IMG/VR virus record: IMGVR_UViG_3300042332_000166 | Location: 1 to 28,058 of that record | Reading direction: 5' to 3' (one strand) | DNA length: 28,058 nt | DNA from: a virus | In this document: one piece after another, positions 27,880 through 28,058 of the stretch | Layout: each line of letters opens with the position of its first letter | Position numbering within the stretch: position 1 is the stretch's first letter | Translations under genes and position numbers: made by a program | Notes under the pieces: model-generated | What the model was told of the DNA's origin: nothing | The model's input: only the letters and a program-made list of their open reading frames with translations | The model's database searches: none

Positions 27880-28058
27880 TTAGTGCTTGAATGTAAGGTT
27901 TTTTGCTACATTCTTTTTGCGGTGTACTGAGCGTAAGGCCAAAAATTCAGCAGTTTCATGGTCTGCCCCATTCTGTATTTCAAACTGATAGGAGGCGTTA
28001 AAGAGAACTTTCCATGCACCTGTAAGAGATTCAACTGCTGGACTGTAAGTTTGTTTGT
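27880..28058 (-). CDS. Hypothetical protein, 5'-truncated by window edge
   Basis: The last 58 codons of a gene entering from the right edge. The readable part includes TYSPAVESLTGAWKVLFNAS, then FEIQNGADHETAEFLALRSV and a basic end (HRKKNVAKNLTFKH). Composition and absence of stops support this frame over a second open frame that lacks sensible composition. A short inverted repeat (GAATGTA at 27889-27895, TACATTC at 27907-27913) lies in its last codons. No family recognised from the fragment. Confidence 0.5.
   Translation of the reverse strand, partial: KQTYSPAVESLTGAWKVLFNASYQFEIQNGADHETAEFLALRSVHRKKNVAKNLTFKH

Noticed and set aside
27889-27913. GAATGTA/TACATTC inverted repeat as terminator
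   Set aside because: Arms are only 7 bp and AT-rich with an 11-base loop, and the repeat lies within coding sequence before the stop; not convincing.
1-28058. CRISPR arrays, tRNA genes, integrase, insertion sequences
   Set aside because: No regularly spaced repeats, cloverleaf-like sequences, recombinase motifs or terminal inverted repeats with transposase were seen by reading; a tRNA scan was not possible.

Overview
The window reads as part of the genome of a tailed double-stranded DNA phage (or an integrated prophage), most likely infecting a member of the Bacteroidota. Every convincing gene is on the minus strand, so transcription runs from high to low coordinates. Genes are packed with ATGA, TGATG or TAATG stop/start overlaps. 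A terminase, an HK97-type capsid set, a portal, a tape measure protein and a DnaB-type helicase make the phage identity secure. The host call is inference. It rests on the near absence of Shine-Dalgarno sequences, on A/C-rich leaders before start codons, on one TAnnTTTG promoter-like element, and on the general look of the structural proteins. Long tape measure and tail chaperone genes without a visible sheath favour a siphovirus-like virion.

In transcription order, the right part (28058 to about 18700) is the early, replication and regulation region. It holds a partial unknown gene, a 39-residue membrane peptide and a Rad52-like annealing protein. A run of small proteins follows: an alanine-repeat Imm5-like protein, a winged helix protein and two tandem paralogs. 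Next are a small protein with an SSB-like tail, a structured 138-bp intergenic region with a strong terminator hairpin, a DnaD-like replication protein, the DnaB-like helicase, a PAPS-reductase-like PP-loop protein and a VRR-NUC nuclease. Small unknown genes come after that (including a lipoprotein and a DUF551 protein), then a stand-alone DnaA domain IV protein and a sigma-factor-like protein.

The left part (about 18700 to 1) is the late region. It runs: small virion-associated-looking genes, small and large terminase, two glycosyltransferase-like proteins and a methyltransferase, a tail assembly chaperone with a probable -1 frameshift, a gp10-like tail completion protein, two large tail/baseplate proteins (one with a collagen-like stalk), and the tape measure protein. 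Then come the XkdF-like protease, scaffold-like protein, major capsid protein, a tail-tube-like protein, a third glycosyltransferase, two fibre/appendage-like proteins, the portal, a head-tail adaptor and a truncated neck/tail gene. The tail block lies before the head block, and the portal comes after the capsid gene, which differs from the usual lambda/HK97 order.

Small-scale signals not explained by genes include a leader element (GTAAATGT-N3-ATGCC on the plus strand) in three intergenic regions with a partial fourth copy, a 20-bp motif repeated three times near 21 kb, CCAAACC-type leaders before many starts, and an attenuator-like arrangement before the DnaD/DnaB operon. No tRNA, rRNA, CRISPR array, insertion sequence, integrase or lysis gene was seen. 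No gene-free stretch exceeds 300 bases; the longest is about 138 bp.
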